Below, piece by piece: positions 51,314 through 59,399 of a stretch of DNA of 64,000 bases. Position numbers and translations under genes: made by a program. How positions within the stretch are numbered: the stretch's first letter is position 1; the number at the start of each line of letters is the position of its first letter. A model generated the notes under the pieces. It did not search any database. It was not told the DNA's origin and was given only the letters and a program-made list of their open reading frames with translations. The DNA comes from Pseudomonadota bacterium (GTDB lineage: Bacteria; Pseudomonadota; Gammaproteobacteria; Burkholderiales; Burkholderiaceae_B): the NCBI GenBank assembly GCA_023440825.1, contig JAEXRL010000026.1:1-64000 (forward strand), in the 5' to 3' direction.

Positions 51314-52122
51314 TGATGCAACGCGTGGCCTTAGGTCTGAGCTATGATGGCGGGCCCTGGCGCGGCTGGCAAAGTCAGCCTTGCGGAAACACTGTACAAA
51401 ATAAGCTCGAGTTAGCACTAAAACAGTTTACGGCTGCTCCGGTTGCCACGATCTGTGCCGGACGCACTGATACGGGTGTGCATGCGCTGTCTCAAGTTGT
51501 GCACCTAGATACACCGGCGCAGCGTAGTACAGAGTCTTGGGTGCGAGGGCTTAATGCTTTGTTGCCACACAGCATTGCGGTGCAATGGGCGCAAGTAGTG
51601 CCAGAGGATTTTCATGCCCGTTTTTCGGCTCGTATGCGCCACTATATTTATGTGGTACGTTGCGCCCGTGTGCGTAGCCCTTTATTACATGCCCGGGTAG
51701 GGTGGGTGTTCCGCCCCTTGGAGTTAGCGCCCATGCAGCGTGCCGCCCAAGCCTTACTGGGCGAGCATGATTTCAGTGCGTTCCGTGCGTCGGAGTGTCA
51801 AGCGGCCAGCCCTGTACGAACCTTGCATCGTTTGGACATACAGCAGCACGGTGATTATTTTGTTTTTCACTTTAGTGCTAATGCTTTCTTACATCACATG
51901 ATACGCAATCTGATGGGAAGTCTGCTGTATATCGGGCAGGGACGCCAGCCGGTTGACTGGATGGGAGATATTCTGGCTCAGGCGGACAGGCGTTTGGCGG
52001 CCCCTACTTTTGATGCGGCAGGGCTATATCTGGCAAGTGTGGATTACGACCCCGTGTTCGGGCTGCCTGATTTCTCAGCGCTTGAATTATTGGAACATTT
52101 GTGCGGACAAAAGTTTGTTTAA
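51313..52122 (+). CDS. truA: tRNA pseudouridine synthase A
   Basis: A 269-aa enzyme modifying uridines 38-40 of tRNA. The catalytic Asp is in CAGRTDTGVHALSQVVHLDT; RARMRHYIYVVRC and NAFLHHMIRNLMGSLLYIGQ are further motifs. The first ATG (51313) overlaps the fimV stop; ATG 51316 is the alternative. Confidence 0.95.
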   Translation: MMQRVALGLSYDGGPWRGWQSQPCGNTVQNKLELALKQFTAAPVATICAGRTDTGVHALSQVVHLDTPAQRSTESWVRGLNALLPHSIAVQWAQVVPEDFHARFSARMRHYIYVVRCARVRSPLLHARVGWVFRPLELAPMQRAAQALLGEHDFSAFRASECQAASPVRTLHRLDIQQHGDYFVFHFSANAFLHHMIRNLMGSLLYIGQGRQPVDWMGDILAQADRRLAAPTFDAAGLYLASVDYDPVFGLPDFSALELLEHLCGQKFV

Positions 52123-52206
52123 GGCGGGGTAAATCCGTGCTTACGAGTATGACGCTGACGTCCTGCATCGTATAGAATGTGGTTCCACATTAGTAACAAA
52201 GTCATA

Positions 52207-52220
52207 GAGTCCGCGGACTC
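52207..52220. promoter_or_regulatory. Perfect 14-bp palindrome upstream of the TRAP transporter genes
   Basis: GAGTCCGCGGACTC lies in the 156-base gap between truA and the small TRAP subunit, 58 bases before its preferred start. It may be an operator, but no regulator gene is adjacent. Confidence 0.35.
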
Positions 52221-52278
52221 ACAGATAGATAGACTCAAAAAGTCATCTGATCTGGTGGTTTTATACAGAGCAAAGGCC

Positions 52279-52902
52279 ATGTATATATTATTGAAACTAT
52301 CGCGATTCATCGATCGCTTGAATACCTTGGTGGGTAAATCAGTTACCTGGCTCACTTTGCTGGTTGTGCTGGTAAGCGCCATTAATGCCATAGTCCGTAA
52401 AAGCTTCAGCGTCAGTTCGAATGCGTGGCTAGAGCTACAGTGGTATTTATTTGGTGCTATTTTTTTGCTGGCGGCAGGCTATACTTTTTTAGTCAATGAG
52501 CACGTTCGTGTTGATGTGCTGGCAGAGCGCTTTCCGGTCAAAGTGCAGTTATGGATTGAGATGCTTGGCGTCTTGCTGTTCTTATTGCCCGCTAGCCTGC
52601 TTATATTTTGGCTGTCTCTACCGTATTTCTGGCAGTCATACGAACTGCAGGAGCTTTCTTCCAATACCGGTGGCCTGATACGTTGGCCAGTCAAGTTACT
52701 CATTCCATTAGGGTTTTTTCTGCTTTCGCTAGCCGGAGTGTCGCACTTGATCAAGTGTGCTGCTTTCTTGCTGGGTAAAGGGCCTAATCCTATGCAAGGG
52801 CGTAGCCGTCAAGAAGTTGAAGAAAAAATGGCAGAGGAAATTGCGCAGTTCGCACAGGTTAATGCCCATCAGACAGTGTCTACCGAGCAGAAAGGCAGCT
52901 AA
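52279..52902 (+). CDS. dctQ: TRAP transporter small permease (DctQ)
   Basis: About 207 aa from ATG 52279, with AAAGG upstream; a longer in-frame ATG 52177 would add 34 polar residues that fit poorly. Four membrane segments; WLELQWYLFGAIFLLAAGYT and NEHVRVDVLAERFP are DctQ signatures. Charged Lys/Glu tail. Works with DctM in sodium-driven uptake of an organic acid. Confidence 0.88.
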   Translation: MYILLKLSRFIDRLNTLVGKSVTWLTLLVVLVSAINAIVRKSFSVSSNAWLELQWYLFGAIFLLAAGYTFLVNEHVRVDVLAERFPVKVQLWIEMLGVLLFLLPASLLIFWLSLPYFWQSYELQELSSNTGGLIRWPVKLLIPLGFFLLSLAGVSHLIKCAAFLLGKGPNPMQGRSRQEVEEKMAEEIAQFAQVNAHQTVSTEQKGS

Positions 52903-52904
52903 GA

Positions 52905-54572
52905 ATGGAATTTTTACAAGATAACCTTGCTCCGGTCATGTTTTTTAACTTGATCGTGTTTTTGATCTTGGGTTTTCCGGTTGCCTTTACCTTGGCGGCA
53001 GTAGGCATTTTATATGGACTAGTGGCGATCGAGCTGGGCATGATGCAGCCCGCTTTGTTTCAGGCCTTACCGCAACGCGTGTTTGGGATCGTTGAAAACG
53101 ATACCTTGCTAGCCGTGCCTTTCTTTACTTTGATGGGTTTAATTCTGGAACGCTCGGGCATGGCAGAAGATCTGCTGGACACCATAGGTCAGCTTTTTGG
53201 CCCCTTGCGTGGTGGCTTGGCGATTGCCGTGGTGTTGGTCGGTGCCATGCTGGCAGCGACGACTGGGGTGGTCTCTGCTTCTGTGATTTCCATGGGCTTG
53301 ATCTCGCTACCCATTATGTTGAGGTACGGGTATGACAGGCGTTTGGCCAGCGGGGTCATTGCAGCCTCTGGCACACTTTCACAGATTATTCCTCCCTCTA
53401 TCGTATTAATTATTCTGGCTGATCAATTGGGACGCTCGATTGGGGATATGTACCGTGGAGCCATGTTGCCGGGATTGTTGCTTACAAGTATTTACATACT
53501 GTACATAGTTGTAGTGTCATTTATTAAGCCTAACTCGGCTCCAGCTTTGCCTCCAGAGGCTAGGGTGTACGTAGAGCCAAATGGTAGACGAGGCTTACGC
53601 TCCTTATTGGTGCTCACTGTTCTGGCCTCAGCGGTGGCGTATTTTGGCTCTGCCCATTATTTTTCTACCCATCCTAACGTGCCTGTGGATGAGCATGTTG
53701 TGGTGCTAATGTTGTTATGGGGCTTAACCGCTTGGCTAATTGCCGGTATCAACAAGCTGTGCCGTTTGAGTCTGTTGTCGCGTATCGCCGAACGGGTGGT
53801 GTTTGTGATGATTCCGCCTTTGTTCCTGATCTTTCTGGTGCTGGGTACGATATTTATTGGTTTGGCCACACCAACTGAAGGCGGAGCTATGGGCGCCGTA
53901 GGAGCTATTCTGATGGCCGTAGCACGTGGTAGGCTTAATTTGACGCTGCTCCGTCAGGCTATGGAATCCACGACGCGCTTATCGTGTTTCGTGGTGTTCA
54001 TTTTAGTGGGCTCAACCGTGTTTAGCCTGAGCTTCCGTGGCATTAATGGCGACTTATGGGTGGAGAGCCTCTTGCTCGACTTACCCGGTGGGGAATGGGG
54101 CTTTTTAATTGTCGTTAGCATTTTGACCTTTTTGCTGGCTTTTTTTCTGGACTTTTTTGAGCTTGCTTTTATTATTGTGCCCTTACTAGGTCCTATTGCC
54201 GATAAAATGGGGATAGATTTAATTTGGTTCGGTGTTCTGTTGGCGGTGAACATGCAAACCTCGTTTATGCATCCTCCGTTTGGTTTTGCGCTCTTTTTCC
54301 TGCGTTCTGTGGCGCCTAAAGAGGACTACACCGATCATATTACTGGGCAGCATATACGTAAAGTTTCAACCGGAGATATTTACTGGGGTTCAGTGCCTTT
54401 TATTGTGATTCAATTGTTTATGGTCGCGTTGGTCATGGTGTATCCCGGCATGGTGACGCACTATAAGCACGGTGCCCAGGTGATGGATGAGTCAGAGGTA
54501 CAATTTGGTTCAGACAGTACCTATGGTGATGATACCTTCGGTGACCTGGACGCAGGCGCCGCCTTTCAGTAG
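52905..54572 (+). CDS. dctM: TRAP transporter large permease (DctM)
   Basis: A 555-aa protein with about 12-14 membrane segments. GFPVAFTLAAVGILYG, VLVGAMLAATTGVVSASVIS, PTEGGAMGAVGAILMAVARG and MQTSFMHPPFGFALFFLRS are DctM motifs. It is longer than the basic DctM (about 425 aa), with an insert near residues 200-290, as in the larger subfamily. No periplasmic DctP gene is in the window, so the substrate is unknown. Confidence 0.9.
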   Translation: MEFLQDNLAPVMFFNLIVFLILGFPVAFTLAAVGILYGLVAIELGMMQPALFQALPQRVFGIVENDTLLAVPFFTLMGLILERSGMAEDLLDTIGQLFGPLRGGLAIAVVLVGAMLAATTGVVSASVISMGLISLPIMLRYGYDRRLASGVIAASGTLSQIIPPSIVLIILADQLGRSIGDMYRGAMLPGLLLTSIYILYIVVVSFIKPNSAPALPPEARVYVEPNGRRGLRSLLVLTVLASAVAYFGSAHYFSTHPNVPVDEHVVVLMLLWGLTAWLIAGINKLCRLSLLSRIAERVVFVMIPPLFLIFLVLGTIFIGLATPTEGGAMGAVGAILMAVARGRLNLTLLRQAMESTTRLSCFVVFILVGSTVFSLSFRGINGDLWVESLLLDLPGGEWGFLIVVSILTFLLAFFLDFFELAFIIVPLLGPIADKMGIDLIWFGVLLAVNMQTSFMHPPFGFALFFLRSVAPKEDYTDHITGQHIRKVSTGDIYWGSVPFIVIQLFMVALVMVYPGMVTHYKHGAQVMDESEVQFGSDSTYGDDTFGDLDAGAAFQ

Positions 54573-54594
54573 CAGGCGGGCTTAAGGTTTCACA

Positions 54595-54619
54595 GGCGGC
54601 TGTTGAGCCGCCTTTTTTT
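54595..54619 (+). terminator. Terminator between dctM and trpF
   Basis: GGCGGCT (54595-54601), loop GTTG, AGCCGCC (54606-54612), then seven T. trpF starts 24 bases later. Confidence 0.85.
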
Positions 54620-54642
54620 ATGTGCTTAATCAGGAGGCTAGA

Positions 54643-55308
54643 TTGCGCACTAGAGTTAAGTTATGTGGGTTTACACGCCCGGAAGATATCCACTCTGCGG
54701 TGCAGGCAGGCGCTGATGCCCTGGGTTTGGTGTTTTACCCCAAGAGTCGCCGCTACGTGACCTTAGATCAGGCCAAAGCGCTGCGCGCGCACATCCCGGC
54801 TTTTGTCAGCACTGTATGCTTGTTTGTGAATGCTGATCCCGAGCAGGTACGGCAGACCGAGCAGGCCATAAAGCCTGAGCTACTACAGTTCCATGGTGAT
54901 GAGGATGCAGCGTATTGCGCGGCCTTTGCAACGCCTTATATAAAAGCCCTGCGTGTTGGCGCACCGGGTTTAGAGTCAGGGCAGCAATTACTGCAGACGG
55001 CTCTGGCTTTTCCCGATGCTAAGGCAATTTTGCTGGATGCTTATACCCCCGCTTATGGCGGCAGTGGCAGCGCCTTTGATCCTGCCTTGTTAGACAGTTT
55101 GCTCGCGGCACAGCGGGCAGAGCAGGCCTTGTTACCACCCTTGGTTCTGGCAGGAGGCATGCGCGTGAATAATGTGGCCGAACGTATTCGTTTATGGCGA
55201 CCGTTTGCGGTCGATGTCAGCAGCGGGGTGGAAACGAGTCCAGGCATAAAAAGTACAGCCTTGATGCACGATTTTGTACAGGCTGCGCAGCAGGTGGACG
55301 CCGTATGA
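54643..55308 (+). CDS. trpF: Phosphoribosylanthranilate isomerase
   Basis: A 221-aa TIM-barrel enzyme of tryptophan synthesis. TTG 54643 is the best start (AGGAGG at 54632-54637, MRTRVKLCGFT...); an upstream GTG at 54622 has no ribosome site. The catalytic Cys is in VKLCGFTRPED; LVLAGGMRVNNVAERIR and DVSSGVETSPGIK bind phosphate. trpB and trpA, often next, are absent here. It overlaps the next gene by ATGA. Confidence 0.92.
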   Translation: MRTRVKLCGFTRPEDIHSAVQAGADALGLVFYPKSRRYVTLDQAKALRAHIPAFVSTVCLFVNADPEQVRQTEQAIKPELLQFHGDEDAAYCAAFATPYIKALRVGAPGLESGQQLLQTALAFPDAKAILLDAYTPAYGGSGSAFDPALLDSLLAAQRAEQALLPPLVLAGGMRVNNVAERIRLWRPFAVDVSSGVETSPGIKSTALMHDFVQAAQQVDAV

Positions 55309-56120
55309 ATAGTGTGCAGATAGGGCCGTTTATGTTTGCCGCTGGCTTGTTTATCGTTCTAGTCAGTTTTATCACAGCCATGCTGGTGGCCATAGTGCTT
55401 GATAAACGGCGTAAAACACGTGCTGAAAATGCGCTGTTTTGGGGTGCTTGCTGGGCCGTGGTGGCTGGACGTCTGGCTTATGTAGTGCAACATTGGGCTG
55501 CATTTGTGGACCAGCCTATGGCGATTATTGATGTGCGAGACGGCAATCTAAATGTCGTGCTAGGCCTGTGCGCAGCGTTTTTGTATTGGGGCTGGCGTAG
55601 TTGGCGCGAACGTGCTGTGGCCATGCCCTTGCTCTATTCAGTTGGAGCAGGCGCCTTGCTGGGGCTAGTGCTCAATCTGACTTTACAGCCTGGCCAGGGC
55701 TTGAAAGGGCAGTCCTTAGCCCATTTGTCCTTAGAGCCCTTGGAGCCTGCTAATCAAGCCATAACGCTGCGTGAGTTTGAGGGCAAACCTATAGTGCTGA
55801 ACTTATGGGCGAGCTGGTGTGGTCCGTGCCGTCGTGAAATGCCTGCGTTTCAGCAAGCTCAACAAGAGCATCCTGAGGTGCATTTTGTTTTCTTGAATCA
55901 GGGTGAGCGCCCTGAGCAAGCCATGTCGTTTTTGCAGGCAGAGGGCTTAGCCTTAGAGCATGTCTATGCAGATGCCCAGCAACAAGGCTTGAAGGCCAGC
56001 CAAAGTGCGGGTTTACCTACCACTTTATTTTTGGATGCACAGGGCAGGGTGCTGAGCGTACGCGCGGGTGAGTTGAGCCTGCCCGCTTTACGTGCTGTGT
56101 TAAAGGATCTTCAGCCTTAA
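55305..56120 (+). CDS. TlpA-type thioredoxin with Lgt-like membrane domain
   Basis: A 271-aa protein. The N-terminal about 140 residues hold three to four hydrophobic segments with a prolipoprotein-diacylglyceryl-transferase-like look (FWGACWAVVAGRLAYVVQHW). The C-terminal 130 residues are a TlpA-like thioredoxin with CGPC in NLWASWCGPCRREMPAF and a cis-Pro region SAGLPTTLFLD. It probably reduces or shuffles disulphides in the periplasm. The fused arrangement is known in betaproteobacteria. Confidence 0.85.
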   Translation: MNSVQIGPFMFAAGLFIVLVSFITAMLVAIVLDKRRKTRAENALFWGACWAVVAGRLAYVVQHWAAFVDQPMAIIDVRDGNLNVVLGLCAAFLYWGWRSWRERAVAMPLLYSVGAGALLGLVLNLTLQPGQGLKGQSLAHLSLEPLEPANQAITLREFEGKPIVLNLWASWCGPCRREMPAFQQAQQEHPEVHFVFLNQGERPEQAMSFLQAEGLALEHVYADAQQQGLKASQSAGLPTTLFLDAQGRVLSVRAGELSLPALRAVLKDLQP

Positions 56121-56146
56121 ATTCAAGAACCTATGCAGCATAAATC

Positions 56147-56175
56147 AATCAGCCTGCGCGGTGCGCAGGCTGATT
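56147..56175. terminator. 13-bp perfect inverted repeat between convergent genes
   Basis: AATCAGCCTGCGC (56147-56159), GGT, GCGCAGGCTGATT (56163-56175). No T-run follows on the + side, and only a short AT-rich stretch on the - side. Its place between two convergent genes suggests a bidirectional transcription stop. Confidence 0.6.
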
Positions 56176-56211
56176 GGTGCAGGCAAGCACTACTTGGAGT
56201 AAGGCCTAGCC

Positions 56212-57213
56212 TTATGCTTGCTGTAAGGTGGCTTTTTCGGCCTCGGTCAATTGCAAGGCGTAGCGGTTTGCTATAAAAGCGCAGGCCATTAACTGTATTT
56301 GATGGAAAATCATAATGGGCAGCAGGGCAGGTCCTATGGCTGTGGCACTAAATAATACTTGTGCCATGGGTACACCGGTGGCCAGACTTTTTTTGGAGCC
56401 ACAAAAGACAATCGCAATTTCGTCTTCACGGTTAAAGTGAAAGCGGCGAGCCAGCCAAGTGGTTAAATATAAAACAATGGCAAGCATGATGCAGCACACT
56501 ACGGTCAGGATAATCAGCGCTTTAGGGGGCACAGCATTCCATAATCCGCCAATGACAGACTCACTGAAGGCCGTATAGACCACCAACAAGATCGAGCTTT
56601 GGTCTACATTCTTGAGCCAGGAGCGGTTACGATCAATCCAGCGACCAATCAATGGGCGCATTAAGTGTCCCACGACAAAGGGGAGCAGTAATTGCAAGCT
56701 AATTTTCTTGACCGCTTGCATGGTGTCGCTGGCATCACTGGCATCCGCATCTAATAGCAGCTTAAGCAGTACAGGTGTTAGGACAATTCCAATTAGGCTA
56801 GAGGCCGACGCGCTGCAGACTGCGGCAGGAATATTGCCGCGAGCGATGGAGGTAAAGGCAATGGCTGACTGTACGGTTCCAGGCAAAGCGCATAGATATA
56901 AAACACCAATAAACAGCGGCATGCCGAGTAAGGGCAGCAAGAGCGGTTTGGAAATCAAGCCCAAAATAGGGAACATGATAAAGGTGCAGGCAAATACCAG
57001 TATGTGTAGGCGCCAATGGGTAGCGCCGGCAATAATGGCTTCGCGCGACAGTTTAGCGCCATGTAGGAAAAACAATAGAGCAATAGCCAGATCGGTGATC
57101 CAGCCAAAAATAACAGCCCCTTCGCCGTATGCCGGTACAAGGGTGGCTGCTAGAACGATCGCTATAAGGATTAGCGTAAAGTTATCAAAAACCAGCCTGA
57201 ATTTAGACCACAT
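56212..57213 (-). CDS. Bile acid:sodium symporter family transporter (SBF-like)
   Basis: About 333 aa from ATG 57213; a GTG at 57246 is an in-frame alternative. Nine to ten membrane segments in the SBF-like fold; LALLFFLHGAKLSREAIIAG (read as IALLFFLHGAKLSREAI) and FCGSKKSLATGVPMAQVLFS are typical signatures. Substrate unknown (family includes organic-anion and pantoate-type carriers). Divergent from the AraC gene, so likely its target. Confidence 0.88.
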   Translation of the reverse strand: MWSKFRLVFDNFTLILIAIVLAATLVPAYGEGAVIFGWITDLAIALLFFLHGAKLSREAIIAGATHWRLHILVFACTFIMFPILGLISKPLLLPLLGMPLFIGVLYLCALPGTVQSAIAFTSIARGNIPAAVCSASASSLIGIVLTPVLLKLLLDADASDASDTMQAVKKISLQLLLPFVVGHLMRPLIGRWIDRNRSWLKNVDQSSILLVVYTAFSESVIGGLWNAVPPKALIILTVVCCIMLAIVLYLTTWLARRFHFNREDEIAIVFCGSKKSLATGVPMAQVLFSATAIGPALLPIMIFHQIQLMACAFIANRYALQLTEAEKATLQQA

Positions 57214-57286
57214 GAAAAACTCGCGTTGCAATAAATGAGGTATCACTGTACTGTAAATATCATTGATGGTTTATCGCTAATAAGTT

Positions 57287-58111
57287 ATGGATTGTCGAAA
57301 AACGGACAGTTTGCGTTTTCGTGATGCCGTACCCGAAGCCTTGGGACAGCTACGTCATTTGCCTAGACCTGTATATGGGCAGGAACGGGCATTGCCTAAC
57401 CAAGCGATTGCACGCCCCCATAAGCATCCTTGGATACAGTTTTCCTATGCCCTGCAGGGTGTTATTGAGGTACGCACCCGGGCGGGTCGCTTTATGGCAC
57501 CACCACAACAGGCTGTATGGGTACCTGCCACCCTTGAACACGGGGTGCGGTGTTCGCCAGATGCCCAAATACGCAGCTTATACATCGATCCCGCAGCGCT
57601 GGAAAATGTGCCTGATGAATGTAAAGTGGTGGCGGTTAATTCTTTATTGCGTGAATTGATACGTAGTTTCAGTGCTTTACCCGTACTGTACCCCGAGCAA
57701 GGACCCGAGAGTCGTCTGGTGGCTGTGTTGTTAGATCAACTTGCTGCAGCACCGGATAGTGGTTTAATTTTGCCTTGGCCGCGTGAGGCGCGTTTGCAGG
57801 CATTGTGTGCCAGTTTACAGAGTGATCCCGGTGCACAGACCCGTTTAGCCGATTTTGCAGTACGTTATCAAACTTCTGAGAAAACACTAACGCGCTTATT
57901 TAAACAAGAAACCGGCTTAAGTTTCAGGGCCTGGCGTCAGCGCTTGCGTATCATGAGTGCCTTACCCTTATTAGAACGTCAGGAAAGGGTAACGGATGTG
58001 GCATTGGCCTGCGGCTACGACAGTATGTCAGCGTTTGTTGTGGCCTTTAAAGACTTGATGGGGGTAACGCCTGGTGAGTTTTTGCGTTCCTCAGTGAGCA
58101 CAGGGCTGTAA
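57287..58111 (+). CDS. AraC-family transcriptional regulator
   Basis: A 274-aa regulator. The N-terminal half is a cupin-like sensor (HKHPWIQFSYALQGVIEVRT, about 46-65). The C-terminal two HTH motifs are at about 185-205 (LADFAVRYQTSEKTLTRLFK) and 230-255 (VTDVALACGYDSMSAFVVAF). Divergent from the symporter gene with 73 bases between preferred starts, so it probably regulates it. Its 3' end overlaps the convergent amidotransferase gene by 97 bases. Confidence 0.9.
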   Translation: MDCRKTDSLRFRDAVPEALGQLRHLPRPVYGQERALPNQAIARPHKHPWIQFSYALQGVIEVRTRAGRFMAPPQQAVWVPATLEHGVRCSPDAQIRSLYIDPAALENVPDECKVVAVNSLLRELIRSFSALPVLYPEQGPESRLVAVLLDQLAAAPDSGLILPWPREARLQALCASLQSDPGAQTRLADFAVRYQTSEKTLTRLFKQETGLSFRAWRQRLRIMSALPLLERQERVTDVALACGYDSMSAFVVAFKDLMGVTPGEFLRSSVSTGL

Positions 58112-58833
58112 AGCCTGATAAATCGCTCTAGCAAAGTGCGTGCCTCAGGCGTGGCTTGCAGGCCATCTAGCAGGTCTTGCACTACATAGCCTTCTTGGGC
58201 GAGTTGCTCGGCGCGTCCGTGTATGCATGCAGCCAGCAAGGGAGTCGTAAATTCTGGATGAAACTGCACCGAGTAAAAACCGGCGCGGTAGCTGAGCATT
58301 TGATGCGTATCGTGCGAGCTACGCAGTAGTATCCTGGCTTGAGGGGGCGGTTGCAGCACCGTTTGCTGGTGAGTGAGAAAAGTATAGAAACGGGTAGGTA
58401 GGCCTTTTAGAAGTGCTTGCTCATGCTCGTTCAGGCTCAAGGGCACTTGCCACACAGGAAGGCAGCCCAGTTCGCGGCCCTTGGGGTGGTAGTGGACGAG
58501 GCCGCCTAAGGCATAGGCCATTAACTGGTGCCCATAGCACACGCCGAGTAGCGGAGCTTCGCTTGCATAGCGCAGGCGAATCCAGCTTGCCAGTGCCTCG
58601 CTCCAGTCCGCCTTGTCTGTCACCATGGCCCAGGAACCACTAATAATAACGGGGTGTGGGTCATCGGCGGCCGGTAGGGGGTCACCAGCGTGTGGACGTA
58701 TGACCTGTATAGGGCTGTTTACTTGGCTTAGTGCTTGTGTAAACCAGTCTGCCTGACTGCCAAAACGCGATTTCAGGGCAAGGGGTGGGTCTTCTGCCTG
58801 GATAACGTAGACTAAAGGTGTAGATGGTTTCAT
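58015..58833 (-). CDS. Class I glutamine amidotransferase-like protein
   Basis: A 272-aa protein. The nucleophile elbow is LLGVCYGHQLMAYALGG (Cys in GVCYGH), and FYSVQFHPEFTTPLLAA holds the His/Glu of the triad. Alone, not fused to a synthase; resembles predicted GMP-synthase-like amidotransferases (YfeJ type). It overlaps crcB by ATGA, and the C-terminal part, beyond the catalytic domain, overlaps the AraC gene. Confidence 0.88.
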   Translation of the reverse strand: MKPSTPLVYVIQAEDPPLALKSRFGSQADWFTQALSQVNSPIQVIRPHAGDPLPAADDPHPVIISGSWAMVTDKADWSEALASWIRLRYASEAPLLGVCYGHQLMAYALGGLVHYHPKGRELGCLPVWQVPLSLNEHEQALLKGLPTRFYTFLTHQQTVLQPPPQARILLRSSHDTHQMLSYRAGFYSVQFHPEFTTPLLAACIHGRAEQLAQEGYVVQDLLDGLQATPEARTLLERFIRLYSPVLTEERKNSPGVTPIKSLKATTNADILS

Positions 58834-59216
58834 GGCTTAAAAAATTGCACGCAGAGCATGCCTAAGGCTAGCATGAGTAGGGAGCCGCATACATGCAAGC
58901 TAATACCTAGCAGAGCCCACACGTAGCGTTGAGCCTGTATAAGATGCATAATTTCTGCAGAAAAGGTGGAGAATGTGGTCAGTCCGCCTAAAAAGCCTGT
59001 AAACAAGAGCAGTCGCCATCCCTCGTGGACGTGTTGGAGCAGTCCGAAAGCCGCCAACCCTAGCCCCATGAGGAAAGCTCCAATGTAGTTCGCTACTAAG
59101 GTGCCGGGGGGCAGGGGTGGGTATAAGGCATTCAGTGCTAGGCTCAGTAGCCAGCGACTGACTGCGCCGCTGGCTCCGCCCAGAGCGACTAGCAAGATCG
59201 ATTGATAAATAGGCAT
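58830..59216 (-). CDS. crcB: Fluoride ion channel CrcB/Fluc
   Basis: About 128 aa from ATG 59216 (MPIYQSILLVALGG). Four membrane segments; GGASGAVSRWLLS, GTLVANYIGAFLMGL and the fluoride/Na region TGFLGGLTTFSTFSAE are Fluc motifs. Exports fluoride. No fluoride riboswitch was recognised in the short upstream region. Precedes the amidotransferase gene on the - strand. Confidence 0.95.
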   Translation of the reverse strand: MPIYQSILLVALGGASGAVSRWLLSLALNALYPPLPPGTLVANYIGAFLMGLGLAAFGLLQHVHEGWRLLLFTGFLGGLTTFSTFSAEIMHLIQAQRYVWALLGISLHVCGSLLMLALGMLCVQFFKP

Positions 59217-59273
59217 GATGTCGGTGCGGCACACATTAGGATGAATTTATTCTAACAAAGCTCTTTTGATTTC

Positions 59274-59296
59274 GTCAGTTCTGTCACCAAACTGAC
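59274..59296. promoter_or_regulatory. Inverted repeat, candidate operator for the acyl-CoA synthetase gene
   Basis: GTCAGTT (59274-59280), nine bases, AACTGAC (59290-59296), next to a -35-like TTGTCA (59297-59302), about 100 bases before the synthetase start. Repeats of this size and spacing suit a dimeric repressor. The binding protein is unknown. Confidence 0.45.
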
Positions 59297-59399
59297 TTGT
59301 CAATTTGAAAACTACGGTTTAATTTATGATTCAGCGCAAAGGGGAGGTGCTGAAATTAACATACAGTAATAATGGATACTAGCAAGCAAGGAGACATGC

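Noticed and set aside
59217..59270. Fluoride riboswitch before crcB
   Set aside because: The upstream region is short and shows no recognisable riboswitch fold by eye.
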